From contig NZ_ML133512.1 in assembly GCF_003934165.1 (NCBI RefSeq), positions 1-64,000 on the forward strand: 64,000 nucleotides of DNA, in the 5' to 3' direction. The translations under genes and the position numbers were made by a program. The notes below the pieces were generated by a model. That model saw only the letters and a program-made list of their open reading frames with translations. It had not been told where the DNA came from and made no database searches. The stretch is from Borborobacter arsenicus (GTDB lineage Bacteria > Pseudomonadota > Alphaproteobacteria > Rhizobiales > Rhizobiaceae). Numbering within the stretch: the stretch's first letter is position 1; each line of letters starts with the position of its first letter. This document shows, in pieces, positions 16,531-25,253 of this stretch.

Positions 16531-16549
16531 GTTTTAGAAAACCTAAAAC
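16531..16549. promoter_or_regulatory. LysR-type operator GTTTTAG-N5-CTAAAAC
   Basis: A perfect seven-base dyad with a five-base spacer, containing a T-N11-A core as expected of LysR proteins. It lies in the 131-base gap between the divergent Rieske operon and the LysR gene, 28 bases before the LysR start. Most likely bound by that regulator. Confidence 0.75.
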
Positions 16550-16576
16550 AAACCTCGATAGTGGATGTGACACCGC

Positions 16577-17524
16577 TTGACCAGCAAACTGCCTCCCTTG
16601 CGCGCGATACAGGCCTTCGAAGCTTTTGGCAGGCACGGCAGCGTGACCGCAGCCGCCGAGGAGCTTGGCGTTTCGGCCGGAGCGATCAGCCAGCAGATCC
16701 GCAAGGCTGAAGAGGCGCTTGGCCTGCGGCTTCTGGAGCGGCGCGGCAGGACCGTGGCGCTGAGCTCCTGGGGCAAAATCTATCATGCCGAGATTTCCGT
16801 CGGCTTCGACCAGATAAGGCAGGCGCAGGACATGCTGGCCCGCAGGCGGCTGGAAAGCGGGTTCACCATTTCCTGCCTGCCTTCGCTTGCCATCAAATGG
16901 GTCGCGCCGCAGCTTTTCGACTGGCAGGCCGACCATCCGGGCGCGGCGGTGCGCCTGGAAGGCACCGAGTTCGAGCCGCGATTTGGCAAGGACCAGGTCG
17001 ATTTCCGCATTTCCTACGGTGCCAAGATCCGCGCCTTCGACCATTATGTCGAATTGTTCACCGATTGGGTGGTGCCGGCCTGCTCGCCGGCGCTGCTGGC
17101 CAGGCACAGTCTGCGTAGACCCGCGGATATTCTCGACCTGCCGCTCCTGGGCATCGAATGGGACCGCGCCCATGGCTCGCCGCCCGGCTGGCCGGAATGG
17201 GCGGCAAGCATCGGCGCGCATTACAGCAAGTCCCCGGGCGAACTTACCTTGTCGCTGTCGAGCGCGGCGATCGATGCGGCCGTCAATGGCCGCGGCTTCG
17301 TGCTGGCGCAACTGGCGATGGCGGCAGACGAGATCGCGACCGGCCGGCTGGTGGTGCCCTTCAATCAGCGGCTGCAGCTGTCGGATGCCTATTTCCTGGC
17401 ATGGGACAGGGCTGCGCTCGAAAAGCCCTACGGACCGGAACTGCGCGCATGGATCACCGCCATTTCCAAGCGGCAGGAGGCGCTGTCGAACAATTGGGCG
17501 CCGCCGCCGGTCGCGCTGGGCTGA
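16577..17524 (+). CDS. LysR-family regulator (GcvA-like)
   Basis: A 315-residue LysR protein with an N-terminal winged helix (residues about 8-67; SVTAAAEELGVSAGAISQQI) of the GcvA subgroup and a periplasmic-binding-like effector domain. The start codon is TTG. It is transcribed divergently from the Rieske oxygenase operon and probably activates it through the dyad at 16531. It ends 45 bases before the convergent acyl-CoA dehydrogenase gene. Confidence 0.9.
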   Translation: MTSKLPPLRAIQAFEAFGRHGSVTAAAEELGVSAGAISQQIRKAEEALGLRLLERRGRTVALSSWGKIYHAEISVGFDQIRQAQDMLARRRLESGFTISCLPSLAIKWVAPQLFDWQADHPGAAVRLEGTEFEPRFGKDQVDFRISYGAKIRAFDHYVELFTDWVVPACSPALLARHSLRRPADILDLPLLGIEWDRAHGSPPGWPEWAASIGAHYSKSPGELTLSLSSAAIDAAVNGRGFVLAQLAMAADEIATGRLVVPFNQRLQLSDAYFLAWDRAALEKPYGPELRAWITAISKRQEALSNNWAPPPVALG

Positions 17525-17569
17525 GCCGCAGACGTCCAGCCCGTCCCTCCCTCCTGCCATCATCGCTGG

Positions 17570-18703
17570 TCAGCCCAGTATGGTGCGCGCGATGATATTG
17601 CGCTGGATTTCCGAGGAGCCTTCATAGATGCGGAAGATGCGCGCGTCGCGGGCATAGCGTTCAAGCGGCAGGTCGCGCGTATAGCCATAGCCGCCATGGA
17701 TCTGGATCGCCTTGTCGGTGACGCGGCCGACCATTTCGGAAGCAAAGAGCTTGGCCATGGACGACTCGCGCGAATAGCGCTCGCCGGCCTCGCGCTTGGT
17801 CGCCGCCGAAATGCCGAGCAGCCGGGCCGCTTCGATATCGGTCGCCATGTCGGCGAACATCCATTGCAGCCCCTGCAGGGTCGCGATCGGCGCGCCGCCG
17901 ATCTTGCGCTGCTTTGCCCATTCGATCGCAGCGCCAAGGGCCGCCTCGGCGATGCCGACGGCGCAGGCGGCAATCTCGACGCGGCCGCCGTCGAGCACCT
18001 TGAGTGCGGTACGGAAGCCGGAGCCTTCCGGCCCGAGGCGGTCTTCTTCCGCAACCAGGCAATCGATCGACACTTCGAAGACATGGCCGCCGCGCAGGCC
18101 CATGGTGCGCTCGGGCGAGCCGAAGCGCAGGCCGCCGGCCTTGGGGTCGACCACGAAGGCGGAGATGCCGCGCGCGCCCGCCGCAGGGTCGGTCTTGGCA
18201 TAGACGACGATGAAATCGGCCTCGCCGGCATTGGAGATGAAGTGCTTGGTACCGGTGATGCGGTAGCCGTCGCCTTCGCGTATCGCGCGTGTCGTCATGT
18301 CGGCGGGATTGGAGCCGGCGCCCGGTTCGGTCAGGGCAAAGGCACCGAGGCTCCGGTCGGCCGCGCCGGTGAGGTAGCGATGCCGCTGCGCCTCGTCGCC
18401 GCCATAGAGGATGGAATCGGTGGCAAGCCAATGCGCGGTGATCATGGAAGCGGTAGAGCCGCAGGCCCCGGCAATCAGCGCCACCGCGTCGAACAATGCG
18501 GTCGCGCGCAGGCCAAGGCCGCCATAGGCCTCGGGAATGTTGAGGCCCATCAGCCCCATTTCGGCGAGGCTTTCGAGATGGCAGGTGGCCGAGCGCCCGG
18601 TCTCATCGATCTCGGCCGCCGCCGGCACGAGCACCTCGGCGCAATAGCGGCGGATCGCTTCCAGCAGCGCCTTGTCGTCTTCATTATGCGTGATCATGGT
18701 CAT
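17570..18703 (-). CDS. Acyl-CoA dehydrogenase
   Basis: A 377-residue FAD-dependent acyl-CoA dehydrogenase. Visible signatures are FALTEPGAGSNPADM (first family signature), ITGTKHFISNAG, the QIHGGYGYTRDLP stretch, and the C-terminal IYEGSSEIQRN, whose glutamate is the usual catalytic base. The ATG overlaps the TGA of the upstream CoA-transferase gene (ATGA), so the two enzymes act together: a carboxylic acid is activated to its CoA thioester and then alpha,beta-desaturated. The long open frame upstream of 18703 is only a shadow of the CoA-transferase gene. Confidence 0.92.
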   Translation of the reverse strand: MTMITHNEDDKALLEAIRRYCAEVLVPAAAEIDETGRSATCHLESLAEMGLMGLNIPEAYGGLGLRATALFDAVALIAGACGSTASMITAHWLATDSILYGGDEAQRHRYLTGAADRSLGAFALTEPGAGSNPADMTTRAIREGDGYRITGTKHFISNAGEADFIVVYAKTDPAAGARGISAFVVDPKAGGLRFGSPERTMGLRGGHVFEVSIDCLVAEEDRLGPEGSGFRTALKVLDGGRVEIAACAVGIAEAALGAAIEWAKQRKIGGAPIATLQGLQWMFADMATDIEAARLLGISAATKREAGERYSRESSMAKLFASEMVGRVTDKAIQIHGGYGYTRDLPLERYARDARIFRIYEGSSEIQRNIIARTILG

Positions 18704-19872
18704 GCCTCCCGGCCGAGTTCGGCCAATATGGTGGTGCGGTCCGCATCGAGGGCGGGGGCGGCTGCTATGCCGCCGCGTGGCGCGCCGCCGAAACGGGCGG
18801 GCTGTTCGGGCACCTGCATGGCGCCGAGCAGCGGATGCGCCGTTTGCTGCAGCATGCCGCGCGAAAGCGCATGCGGCGAGGTCAGCGCCTCGGCCATGTC
18901 CTGGATTTCGGCGGCCGGCACGCCGGCGGCCACCAGGGCTTCGACCGCGCCGGAGGCGGTGAGCCCGCGCGACCATGCTTCGATCGCCTCGCGCAAGGCC
19001 TGTTCATTGGCAAGCCGGTCGGAATCGGAACGAAAGCGGCTGTCCTGGCTCAATTCCGGCCGGCCGATGAGCTCAGCCAATATGCCGAACAGCTTGTTGT
19101 TGAGAACGGCCAGCACGAACATGCCGTCGCGCGCCTGGAACGCCCCGAAGGGTGCGGAGAGCGCATGACGGTTGCCGACGCGCTGCGGCGCCTGACCGGA
19201 AGCAAGGTAGCGGGCGACAACCAGCGGCTGGAGGGCGATCATCGCGTCGAACATAGCCAGGTCGATCTGGCGGCCAAGGCCGGTGCTCTGGCGCTCGACC
19301 AGTGCCGCGAGGATGGACCATGAGCCGAACAGGCCGGCGACGACATCGGCAATGGATTCGCCCACCAGTGTCGGCGGGCCGTCCGGCGAGCCGGTGACCG
19401 ACATGATGCCGCTCATCGCCTGGAGGACGATGTCATAGGCCGGACGAGCGGCAAGTTCGCCCTGCTGGCCAAAACCGGAAATGGACGCATAGACCAGCTT
19501 GGGATTGATCGTGGACAGTTGCTTCCAGCCGATGCCGAGCTTGTCGGCGACGCCGGGACGGAAGTTCTCGACCACGACATCAGACTTCGCCGCCAGCGCC
19601 TGGACGATGGCGAGATCTTCCGGCTTGGTCAGGTCCAGAGCGATGCTGCGCTTGCCGCGATTGATGGCCAGGAAAAGTGCGCTCTCGCCCTCGATGAAGG
19701 GACCCACATGGCGGTAGTCGTCGCCGGCTGGCGGCTCGACCTTGATGACGTCGGCACCCAGATCGGCCAGCAGGGCGGTGCAGTAGGGGCCGGCCAGCAC
19801 ACGGCTGAAATCCAGTACGCGTATGCCGGCGAGAGGGCGCGACGCGGCCGGTTGGGGAGGGGCTTCGGGCAT
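18700..19872 (-). CDS. CaiB/BaiF family III CoA-transferase
   Basis: A 390-residue class III CoA-transferase. It begins with LAGIRVLDFSRVLAGPYC and contains the conserved VIKVEPPAGDD, NRGKRSIALDL and FRPGVADKLG. The aspartate in GRQIDLAMFDAM is the expected acyl-anhydride-forming residue. It moves CoA between carboxylic acids. GGAG lies seven bases before the ATG. The next gene, acyl-CoA dehydrogenase, is translationally coupled. The promoter region is shared with a divergent amino-acid ABC transporter and carries two matching operators. Confidence 0.92.
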   Translation of the reverse strand: MPEAPPQPAASRPLAGIRVLDFSRVLAGPYCTALLADLGADVIKVEPPAGDDYRHVGPFIEGESALFLAINRGKRSIALDLTKPEDLAIVQALAAKSDVVVENFRPGVADKLGIGWKQLSTINPKLVYASISGFGQQGELAARPAYDIVLQAMSGIMSVTGSPDGPPTLVGESIADVVAGLFGSWSILAALVERQSTGLGRQIDLAMFDAMIALQPLVVARYLASGQAPQRVGNRHALSAPFGAFQARDGMFVLAVLNNKLFGILAELIGRPELSQDSRFRSDSDRLANEQALREAIEAWSRGLTASGAVEALVAAGVPAAEIQDMAEALTSPHALSRGMLQQTAHPLLGAMQVPEQPARFGGAPRGGIAAAPALDADRTTILAELGREA

Positions 19873-20198
19873 TCGTTTTCTCCGGTTGCCGGTCGGGGAT
19901 TAAGGCGGCGGCGAAAGGTGCCGCCACCTCGCAGCTTTCATAATATGTATATACATAATTAAACGCCATGCAAGCGGGTTGTCAGCGGCTTTTGCGCTGC
20001 CGGCAGCGATGGGGGTCTCATCGCAGCCGATGCAACCCAGCATTGATCCGTGCAGCTCATGTCATCCAGATGATGCGTTGACTCGCTTTTGAAACGCTGC
20101 CTATATGTATAGTCATATCGACTTTCAGGCGGTCCAGGGTCGATAGTTTCGCAAGCTTGTGAGCCCCGCAGCGGGCAAAAACTCAATGGGAGATGTCA
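19873..20198. promoter_or_regulatory. Divergent promoter region with two matching dyads
   Basis: This 326-base gap holds no gene. It contains TATGTATATACATA at 19944-19957, near the CoA-transferase start, and ATATGTATAGTCATAT at 20103-20118, near the transporter start. Both fit ATATGTATANNCATA and lie exactly 160 bases apart. The first contains TGTATATACA, which resembles sites described for HutC-type GntR repressors. For the transporter, TTGACT (20078-20083), 18 bases, TATATG (20102-20107) is a possible promoter overlapping the second dyad. The GntR/HutC-like gene at 23218 is the obvious candidate regulator. Confidence 0.75.
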
Positions 20199-21026
20199 AT
20201 GCAGAAGAGGTTTTTCCTCAAGGCGCTGGTCGGTGCGGCGTTCCTTGTCGGTGCGACGGCGGGGGCCTATGCGCAGGATGCGCTCGCCCGCGTCAAGGAG
20301 TCCGGAACGCTCAAGGTCGGCACGGAGACCGCCTTCGCGCCGTTCGATTTCATCGATGCAGGAACGCATACGGGCCTGAATGTCGATTTATATGACGAGA
20401 TCGCCAAGGAACTCGGCGTCAAGATCGAGTGGGTCCTGCTGCCCTGGGAAGGCGTGCTGCCTGGCCTCGAAGCCGGCAAGTTCGATATCGTCGGCGGGCC
20501 GGCAACGGTTACCAAGCAGCGCATGGAGCGCTATCGCTTCACGCCGCCGGTCGCCGAGGCAACGGTTGCCCTGCTGAAGCGTGCTGGTGATGAAAGCGTG
20601 AAGAAGCCCGAAGATGTGGCCGGCAAGGTGGTTGGCGGCGGCAAGGCTTCGGCCCAACTCGAACAGCTCAAGGCATTTGTCGATACGCTGCCTGGCAAGG
20701 CCGATGTGCGTGAATATCCGGGCAACAACGAGGCCTATGCCGATCTGGCCGCCGGCCGTATCGTGGCGGTGGGTAATTCGTTGCCCAACATCGCCTTTGT
20801 GGCCAAGCAGCGTCCCGACACGTTCGAGGTTGTCCAGCCGCCCTTCGGTACCAAGGCCTATTTCGCCTATCCCGGCCTGAAAGACGACGACCACAAGAGC
20901 CTGATGGATGCGATCGAAGCGGCCATGCTCAAGATCAAGGGCGATGGCCGTCTTGCCACAATTCAGGAGAAGTGGTTCGGCGCCAAGTTCGAGACGCCTG
21001 ACCTGGTCAACGAACCGGCACTCTAA
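20199..21026 (+). CDS. Polar amino-acid ABC transporter, substrate-binding protein
   Basis: A 275-residue periplasmic binding protein of the family 3 (PAAT) type. It has a signal peptide ending near AYAQ and the domain start VKESGTLKVGTETAFAPFDF. These proteins bind amino acids or close analogues. I take the ATG at 20199 because GGGAG lies six bases upstream; the ATG at 20193 directly abuts that site. The two permeases and the ATPase follow. The substrate is presumably what the neighbouring CoA-transferase and dehydrogenase help degrade. Confidence 0.92.
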   Translation: MQKRFFLKALVGAAFLVGATAGAYAQDALARVKESGTLKVGTETAFAPFDFIDAGTHTGLNVDLYDEIAKELGVKIEWVLLPWEGVLPGLEAGKFDIVGGPATVTKQRMERYRFTPPVAEATVALLKRAGDESVKKPEDVAGKVVGGGKASAQLEQLKAFVDTLPGKADVREYPGNNEAYADLAAGRIVAVGNSLPNIAFVAKQRPDTFEVVQPPFGTKAYFAYPGLKDDDHKSLMDAIEAAMLKIKGDGRLATIQEKWFGAKFETPDLVNEPAL

Positions 21027-21040
21027 CTGATTGAACAAAT

Positions 21041-21072
21041 CCGCCGCGCTCTCGTAAAGGAGGGCGCGGCGG
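21041..21072 (+). terminator. Hairpin between binding-protein and permease genes
   Basis: CCGCCGCGC (21041-21049) pairs with GCGCGGCGG (21064-21072). No T-run follows. Such stems between binding-protein and permease genes commonly stabilise the upstream message or cause partial termination, giving excess binding protein. Confidence 0.55.
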
Positions 21073-21115
21073 TGCTGCATTCCAACCCAGCCAACCCAGA
21101 CGGGCAAGCCGCTTT

Positions 21116-21757
21116 ATGTCCTGGAAATTGTTCGAACTGCTGGTCCAGGCATCGCTCTATACGGTGCTCATCAGCTTCATCTCCATCACCATCGGCCTAG
21201 CGATCGGCATGGTGGTGTCGGCGGCGGCCCTTTCGCCGAGCCGCGCACTGTCCGTTCCGGGACGGACCTTCGTCAGCTTCTTCCGCGGCGTGCCGCTTCT
21301 GGTGCAGCTTCTGCTGATCTACAATCTGCTGCCGGCGCTCGGCCTCAACGTGCCGAGCGTGGTTGCGGCGATCACCGGGCTTTCCCTGTGCACGGCAGCC
21401 TACCAGGCCGAGAACCTGCGTGGCGGCTTCCAGAGCGTGCCGCGCGGACTGCTGGAGGCCGCCGACATGGCGGGGCTCAGCGCATTCCAGCAGTTCCGGC
21501 GCATCAGGGCGCCGATTGCCCTGCGGCTTGCCTTCCCTTCGCTGGTCAATGAAGCGATCATGATCCTGAAGGCCTCGTCGCTGGTTTCGGTGGTCGGCAT
21601 CGTCGAGCTGACGCGCATGGCGCAGGACCTCGCCGCCAGCACCTACCGGCCGATCGAGTTGTTTTCGGCAGCCGGCCTGCTCTATCTCATCATCAACTGG
21701 CTGATCGCCTCGGGCGGCTCGCTGTTCGAACGCTCCTTCCGCTGGGGGCGGCCATGA
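21116..21757 (+). CDS. Amino-acid ABC transporter permease 1
   Basis: A 213-residue inner-membrane permease of the HisM/GlnP type. Several hydrophobic segments are present, and the coupling loop contains NLRGGFQSVPRGLLEAADMAGL, the EAA-type contact to the ATPase. It pairs with the second permease, whose ATG overlaps its TGA. Confidence 0.92.
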   Translation: MSWKLFELLVQASLYTVLISFISITIGLAIGMVVSAAALSPSRALSVPGRTFVSFFRGVPLLVQLLLIYNLLPALGLNVPSVVAAITGLSLCTAAYQAENLRGGFQSVPRGLLEAADMAGLSAFQQFRRIRAPIALRLAFPSLVNEAIMILKASSLVSVVGIVELTRMAQDLAASTYRPIELFSAAGLLYLIINWLIASGGSLFERSFRWGRP

Positions 21758-22422
21758 ATTTCGATACGAACCTGATCGTAAGCATCATGCCCGAACTTGC
21801 GCGGGCGTTCGGGGTGACCCTGTTGACATGGGGCGTGGGCGTGATCGGCGCGGCGATCCTCGGCTTCCTGGTCGCCGTCGGGCGGCGCTATGGCAGCGCC
21901 TGGCTGGGCTATCCGCTGTGGCTGTGCGTCGAGGTCATCCGCGGCACGCCGTTCCTGATCCAGCTCTTCCTGCTCTATTATGGCGGGCCGTTCGTCGGTC
22001 TCTCGCTGGAGCCTATCCCCGCCGGCCTGCTGGGTCTCACCGTCTATGGCGCCGCCTATTTCAGCGAAATCTTCCGGGCCGGCTTCGAAGCCGTGCCGCC
22101 GGGCCATGTCGAGGCGGCCGAATGCGTCGGCCTCAACCGGCGCCAGATCGTCCGTCGCATCCTGATACCGGAAATGACCATGCTGGTGCTGCCGGCCTCG
22201 GTCAACATGGCCATTATCCTGCTCAAGGAAACCGCCGTTCTGTCCATCATCACCGTTCCGGAACTGACGCTGGTGATCAGCGCCATCGGTTCGCAGCAAT
22301 ATGCTTTCGTCGAGTCGCTCTTCCTGCTTGCCCTGTTCTACTGGGGCCTGGTCGAGCTTTCCGGCAGGCTCGGACGCTACATGGAAGCCCGCCTCTCAAA
22401 ATACAGGTTTGCAACTGCATGA
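21754..22422 (+). CDS. Amino-acid ABC transporter permease 2
   Basis: A 222-residue permease of the HisQ/HisM family with the segment FRGTPFLIQ-like (IRGTPFLIQLFLLY) and the coupling loop RAGFEAVPPGHVEAAECVGL. It starts with an ATGA overlap with permease 1 and ends with an ATGA overlap with the ATPase gene. The heterodimer forms the membrane channel of the importer. Confidence 0.92.
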   Translation: MNFDTNLIVSIMPELARAFGVTLLTWGVGVIGAAILGFLVAVGRRYGSAWLGYPLWLCVEVIRGTPFLIQLFLLYYGGPFVGLSLEPIPAGLLGLTVYGAAYFSEIFRAGFEAVPPGHVEAAECVGLNRRQIVRRILIPEMTMLVLPASVNMAIILLKETAVLSIITVPELTLVISAIGSQQYAFVESLFLLALFYWGLVELSGRLGRYMEARLSKYRFATA

Positions 22423-23210
22423 CGACGCCAGCCATTTCCGTCAAAGGACTGATCAAGCGTTTCGGCGAAGCCGAGGTGCTGCACGGGATCGACCTCGACA
22501 TCCCGCAGGGACAGGTCACCTGCCTGATCGGTCCGTCCGGTTCGGGCAAGAGCACGCTGCTGCGCTGCATGGCCTTCCTGGAGGAGGCGACAGACGGCCT
22601 GATATTCATCAATGGCGAGCCGCTGGGCTTTGCGCCCGGGCCGCAGGGAAAACCGGTGCGCCTGCCTGCCGCCCGCATCCGCGCGGTGCGCTCGCAGATC
22701 GGCATGGTGTTCCAGCAGTTCAATCTGTGGCCGCATATGACCGCGCTGGGTAATGTCAGCGAGGCGCTGAAGACGGTGCATGGCGTGCGCAAGAACGAAG
22801 CCGAAGAGCGCGCCATGATTCAGTTGAAGAAGGTCGGCCTGGCCGAGCGCGCAGGGCATTATCCCTCGCAGCTTTCCGGTGGCCAGCAGCAGCGCGTGGC
22901 GATCGCGCGAGCGCTGGCGTTGGAGCCGAAGATCATGCTGTTCGACGAACCGACCTCCTCGCTGGACCCGGAACTGACCGGCGAAGTGCTGAACGTCATG
23001 CGCTCGCTGGCGGCAGACGGCATGACGATGGTGGTGGTGTCGCATGAGATCGGCTTTGCGGCGGCGGTCTGCCAGCAGATCGCCTTTCTCGACCACGGCA
23101 AGCTTTTGATGACAGGCACGCCGCAACAGATATTCGGCAAGCCGCGCCACCCGCGCCTCGACCAGTTCCTCGACACCTATCTGGATCGCGGCGCCGCCAT
23201 GCTGGTCTAG
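22419..23210 (+). CDS. Amino-acid ABC transporter ATPase
   Basis: A 263-residue ATPase of the HisP/GlnQ group. Walker A is GPSGSGKST, the Q-loop is MVFQQFNLWPHM, the signature is LSGGQQQRVAIARAL, and Walker B is IMLFDEPTSSLDPE, followed by the switch histidine in VVSHEIGFA. The ATG overlaps the stop of permease 2; the much longer frame upstream is not coding. It is followed after seven bases by the GntR regulator, so regulator and transporter are one operon. Confidence 0.94.
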   Translation: MTTPAISVKGLIKRFGEAEVLHGIDLDIPQGQVTCLIGPSGSGKSTLLRCMAFLEEATDGLIFINGEPLGFAPGPQGKPVRLPAARIRAVRSQIGMVFQQFNLWPHMTALGNVSEALKTVHGVRKNEAEERAMIQLKKVGLAERAGHYPSQLSGGQQQRVAIARALALEPKIMLFDEPTSSLDPELTGEVLNVMRSLAADGMTMVVVSHEIGFAAAVCQQIAFLDHGKLLMTGTPQQIFGKPRHPRLDQFLDTYLDRGAAMLV

Positions 23211-23217
23211 GAATAAA

Positions 23218-23949
23218 ATGGAGGCGCGGGCAAATCCTGACAGGCGCTCGCTGCATCAGCGCATTCTAAGTGATGTAGAAGGCCGCATCCTGTCGGGGGA
23301 GTGGTCGCCCGGCTACCGCATCCCCTTCGAGCACGAACTGACGGCGCAATATGGCTGCTCGCGCATGACCGTGAGCAAGGTGCTGAACCAGCTCGCAAGG
23401 GCCGGCCTCATCGAACGCCGGCGCCGCAGCGGAAGCTTCGTTCTGCGGCCGCATTCGCAATCGGCCGTGCTGGAAATCCGCGACATCATGGTCGAGGTGC
23501 AGGCGCTCGGGCTTGCCTACCGCTTCGATATCGTGAAGCGAACCCGGCGCCAGGCCAATCGGTCCGATCTCGACCGGCTGCATCTCGACAAATCCGTGCC
23601 GGTTCTGGAATTGGCCTGCCGCCATTTCGGCGGCGACCAGCCATTCTGTTTCGAGGAAAGGCTGATCAATCTCGACGCGGTTCCAGAGGCTGACGCGGAG
23701 ACGTTTGCCGAGCGCGCGCCCAGCCCCTGGCTGGTGGAGCAGGTGCCCTGGAGCACGGGCGAGCACCGCATCCAGGCAATCGGTGCGACTGCCGCCACTG
23801 CCGCAGCACTCGACATCGCCAGGGGGACGCCCTGCCTGCTGATCGAGCGGCGCACCTGGAGCGCCGAGCAGCCGATCACCCATGTCCGCCTGACCTATCC
23901 GGGCGAGGGCCACGAGCTTGTGGCGCGCTTTGCCCCCTCCCAAGGCTGA
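23218..23949 (+). CDS. HutC-like GntR-family regulator (UTRA domain)
   Basis: A 243-residue regulator with an N-terminal GntR winged helix (residues about 10-75: FEHELTAQYGCSRMTVSKVL) and a C-terminal UTRA ligand domain. It closely follows the pattern of HutC, the histidine-utilisation repressor, including the WSTGEHRIQA stretch. HutC responds to urocanate. Here it ends an ABC transporter operon rather than a hut operon, so the effector may be a related imidazole or aromatic compound (inference). The repeated ATATGTATANNCATA dyads in 19944-20118 are its likely targets. Confidence 0.88.
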   Translation: MEARANPDRRSLHQRILSDVEGRILSGEWSPGYRIPFEHELTAQYGCSRMTVSKVLNQLARAGLIERRRRSGSFVLRPHSQSAVLEIRDIMVEVQALGLAYRFDIVKRTRRQANRSDLDRLHLDKSVPVLELACRHFGGDQPFCFEERLINLDAVPEADAETFAERAPSPWLVEQVPWSTGEHRIQAIGATAATAAALDIARGTPCLLIERRTWSAEQPITHVRLTYPGEGHELVARFAPSQG

Positions 23950-24002
23950 CCGCTCGCGTCTTGCAGGCCAGATTGTCGCAGTTTCCGTAAAGGTCAGCAT
24001 TT

Positions 24003-24016
24003 TTGCTCTTGCGCAA
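24003..24016 (+). promoter_or_regulatory. NnrR/FNR-type box before nirK
   Basis: TTGCTCTTGCGCAA matches the NnrR pattern TTGCG-N4-CGCAA at nine of ten fixed positions. It ends 64 bases before the nirK ATG, within range of an activator site. NnrR is the NO-responsive Crp/FNR regulator that induces nirK and nor genes in rhizobia; its gene is not in this window. Confidence 0.7.
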
Positions 24017-24080
24017 AGAGCGATTGTTGCAGCGCACATAAGGTTCTCCCTGTCGAAACGGTAGATCAAAGGAGATCGAA

Positions 24081-25187
24081 ATGTTGACGCGACGCGAAGC
24101 CCTCATCGGAGCAGCCTGGGCGGCTGCCGCGGCGGCCGCGATACCCGCAACCCCGGTTATGGCAGAGGTGAAGGCCGATGTCGGCGCGCTGCCCCGCCAG
24201 AAGGTGTCGCTCGTTGCTCCACCCTTCGTGCATGACCATGAGCAGGTCGCCACAGGCGGACCCAAGATCGTCGAATTCACCATGAAGATCGAGGAAAAGC
24301 CGGTCGTCATCGATGACGAGGGCACCGCCTTGCGGGGCATGACCTTCAACGGCTCGATTCCCGGACCGATGATGGTGGTCCATGAAGGCGACTATCTCGA
24401 ACTGACGCTGGTCAATCCCGAGACAAACGAGATGCCGCATAATATCGACTTCCACGCGGCAACGGGCGCGCTGGGCGGCGGGGCGCTGACCCACATTAAT
24501 CCCGGTGAGCAGGTGACGCTGCGCTTCAAGGCGACGCGGAGCGGGACCTTCGTCTATCACTGCGCGCCGGAAGGCATGATCCCGTGGCACGTGGTGTCGG
24601 GTATGAGCGGCACCGTGATGGTGCTGCCGCGCGGGGGCCTCAAGAACGACAAGGGCGAGCCGGTGCGTTATGACCGGATCTACTATGTCGGGGAAAACGA
24701 GTTCTACATCCCCCGCGACGAGGCCGGGAACTTCAAGACCTATGAATCGCTCGGCGAAAGCTATGACGATACGCTTGCGGTGATGCGCGGGCTGGTTCCC
24801 ACCCATGTCGTGTTCAACGGCAAGGTTGGCGCTTTGACCGGCGAGAATGCGATGAAGGCGAAGGTCGGCGAGACCGTGCTGATCGTCCATTCTCAGGCCA
24901 ATCGCGATACGCGGCCGCATCTGATCGGCGGACATGGCGACTATGTTTGGGAAGAGGGCAAGTTCGCCAACCCGCCCGCCAAGGATCTGGAGACCTGGTT
25001 CGTGCGCGGCGGATCTGCGGCGGCGGCGCTCTACACTTTCCTGCAGCCGGGTGTGTATGCCTATGTCAACCACAACCTGATCGAGGCGGCGGAACTTGGG
25101 GCGACGGCTCACTTCACCGTCGAGGGTGAGTGGAACGACGATCTGATGACGCAGGTCGACGCGCCGAGGCCGATCGCCACCAACTAG
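24081..25187 (+). CDS. nirK: NirK copper nitrite reductase
   Basis: Periplasmic NO-forming nitrite reductase of 368 residues with a Tat-type leader (TRREALIG). Type 1 copper ligands are His120, Cys161, His170 and Met175. Type 2 copper ligands are His125, His160 and His331. The catalytic Asp123 and His280 are in place. AGGAG precedes the ATG. It is preceded by an NnrR-type box and followed by a strong terminator and then nirV. It probably receives electrons from the pseudoazurin encoded at 27728. All catalytic residues are intact, so the enzyme should be functional. Confidence 0.97.
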   Translation: MLTRREALIGAAWAAAAAAAIPATPVMAEVKADVGALPRQKVSLVAPPFVHDHEQVATGGPKIVEFTMKIEEKPVVIDDEGTALRGMTFNGSIPGPMMVVHEGDYLELTLVNPETNEMPHNIDFHAATGALGGGALTHINPGEQVTLRFKATRSGTFVYHCAPEGMIPWHVVSGMSGTVMVLPRGGLKNDKGEPVRYDRIYYVGENEFYIPRDEAGNFKTYESLGESYDDTLAVMRGLVPTHVVFNGKVGALTGENAMKAKVGETVLIVHSQANRDTRPHLIGGHGDYVWEEGKFANPPAKDLETWFVRGGSAAAALYTFLQPGVYAYVNHNLIEAAELGATAHFTVEGEWNDDLMTQVDAPRPIATN

Positions 25188-25212
25188 AGGCGATCAATCA
25201 GGAAAGACGCGA

Positions 25213-25247
25213 GCGGCCTGTCGGAAACCTCCGCCAGGCCGCTTTTT
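25213..25247 (+). terminator. Intrinsic terminator after nirK
   Basis: GCGGCCTG (25213-25220) pairs with CAGGCCGC (25235-25242), followed by five T (25243-25247). It lies 25 bases after the nirK stop and before nirV, so nirV may be transcribed by readthrough or from its own start. Confidence 0.85.
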
Positions 25248-25253
25248 CATTCA

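Noticed and set aside
21828-22418. 197-codon extension in front of the ABC ATPase
   Set aside because: Overlaps permease 2 completely; the ATPase family match starts exactly at the ATGA overlap at 22419.
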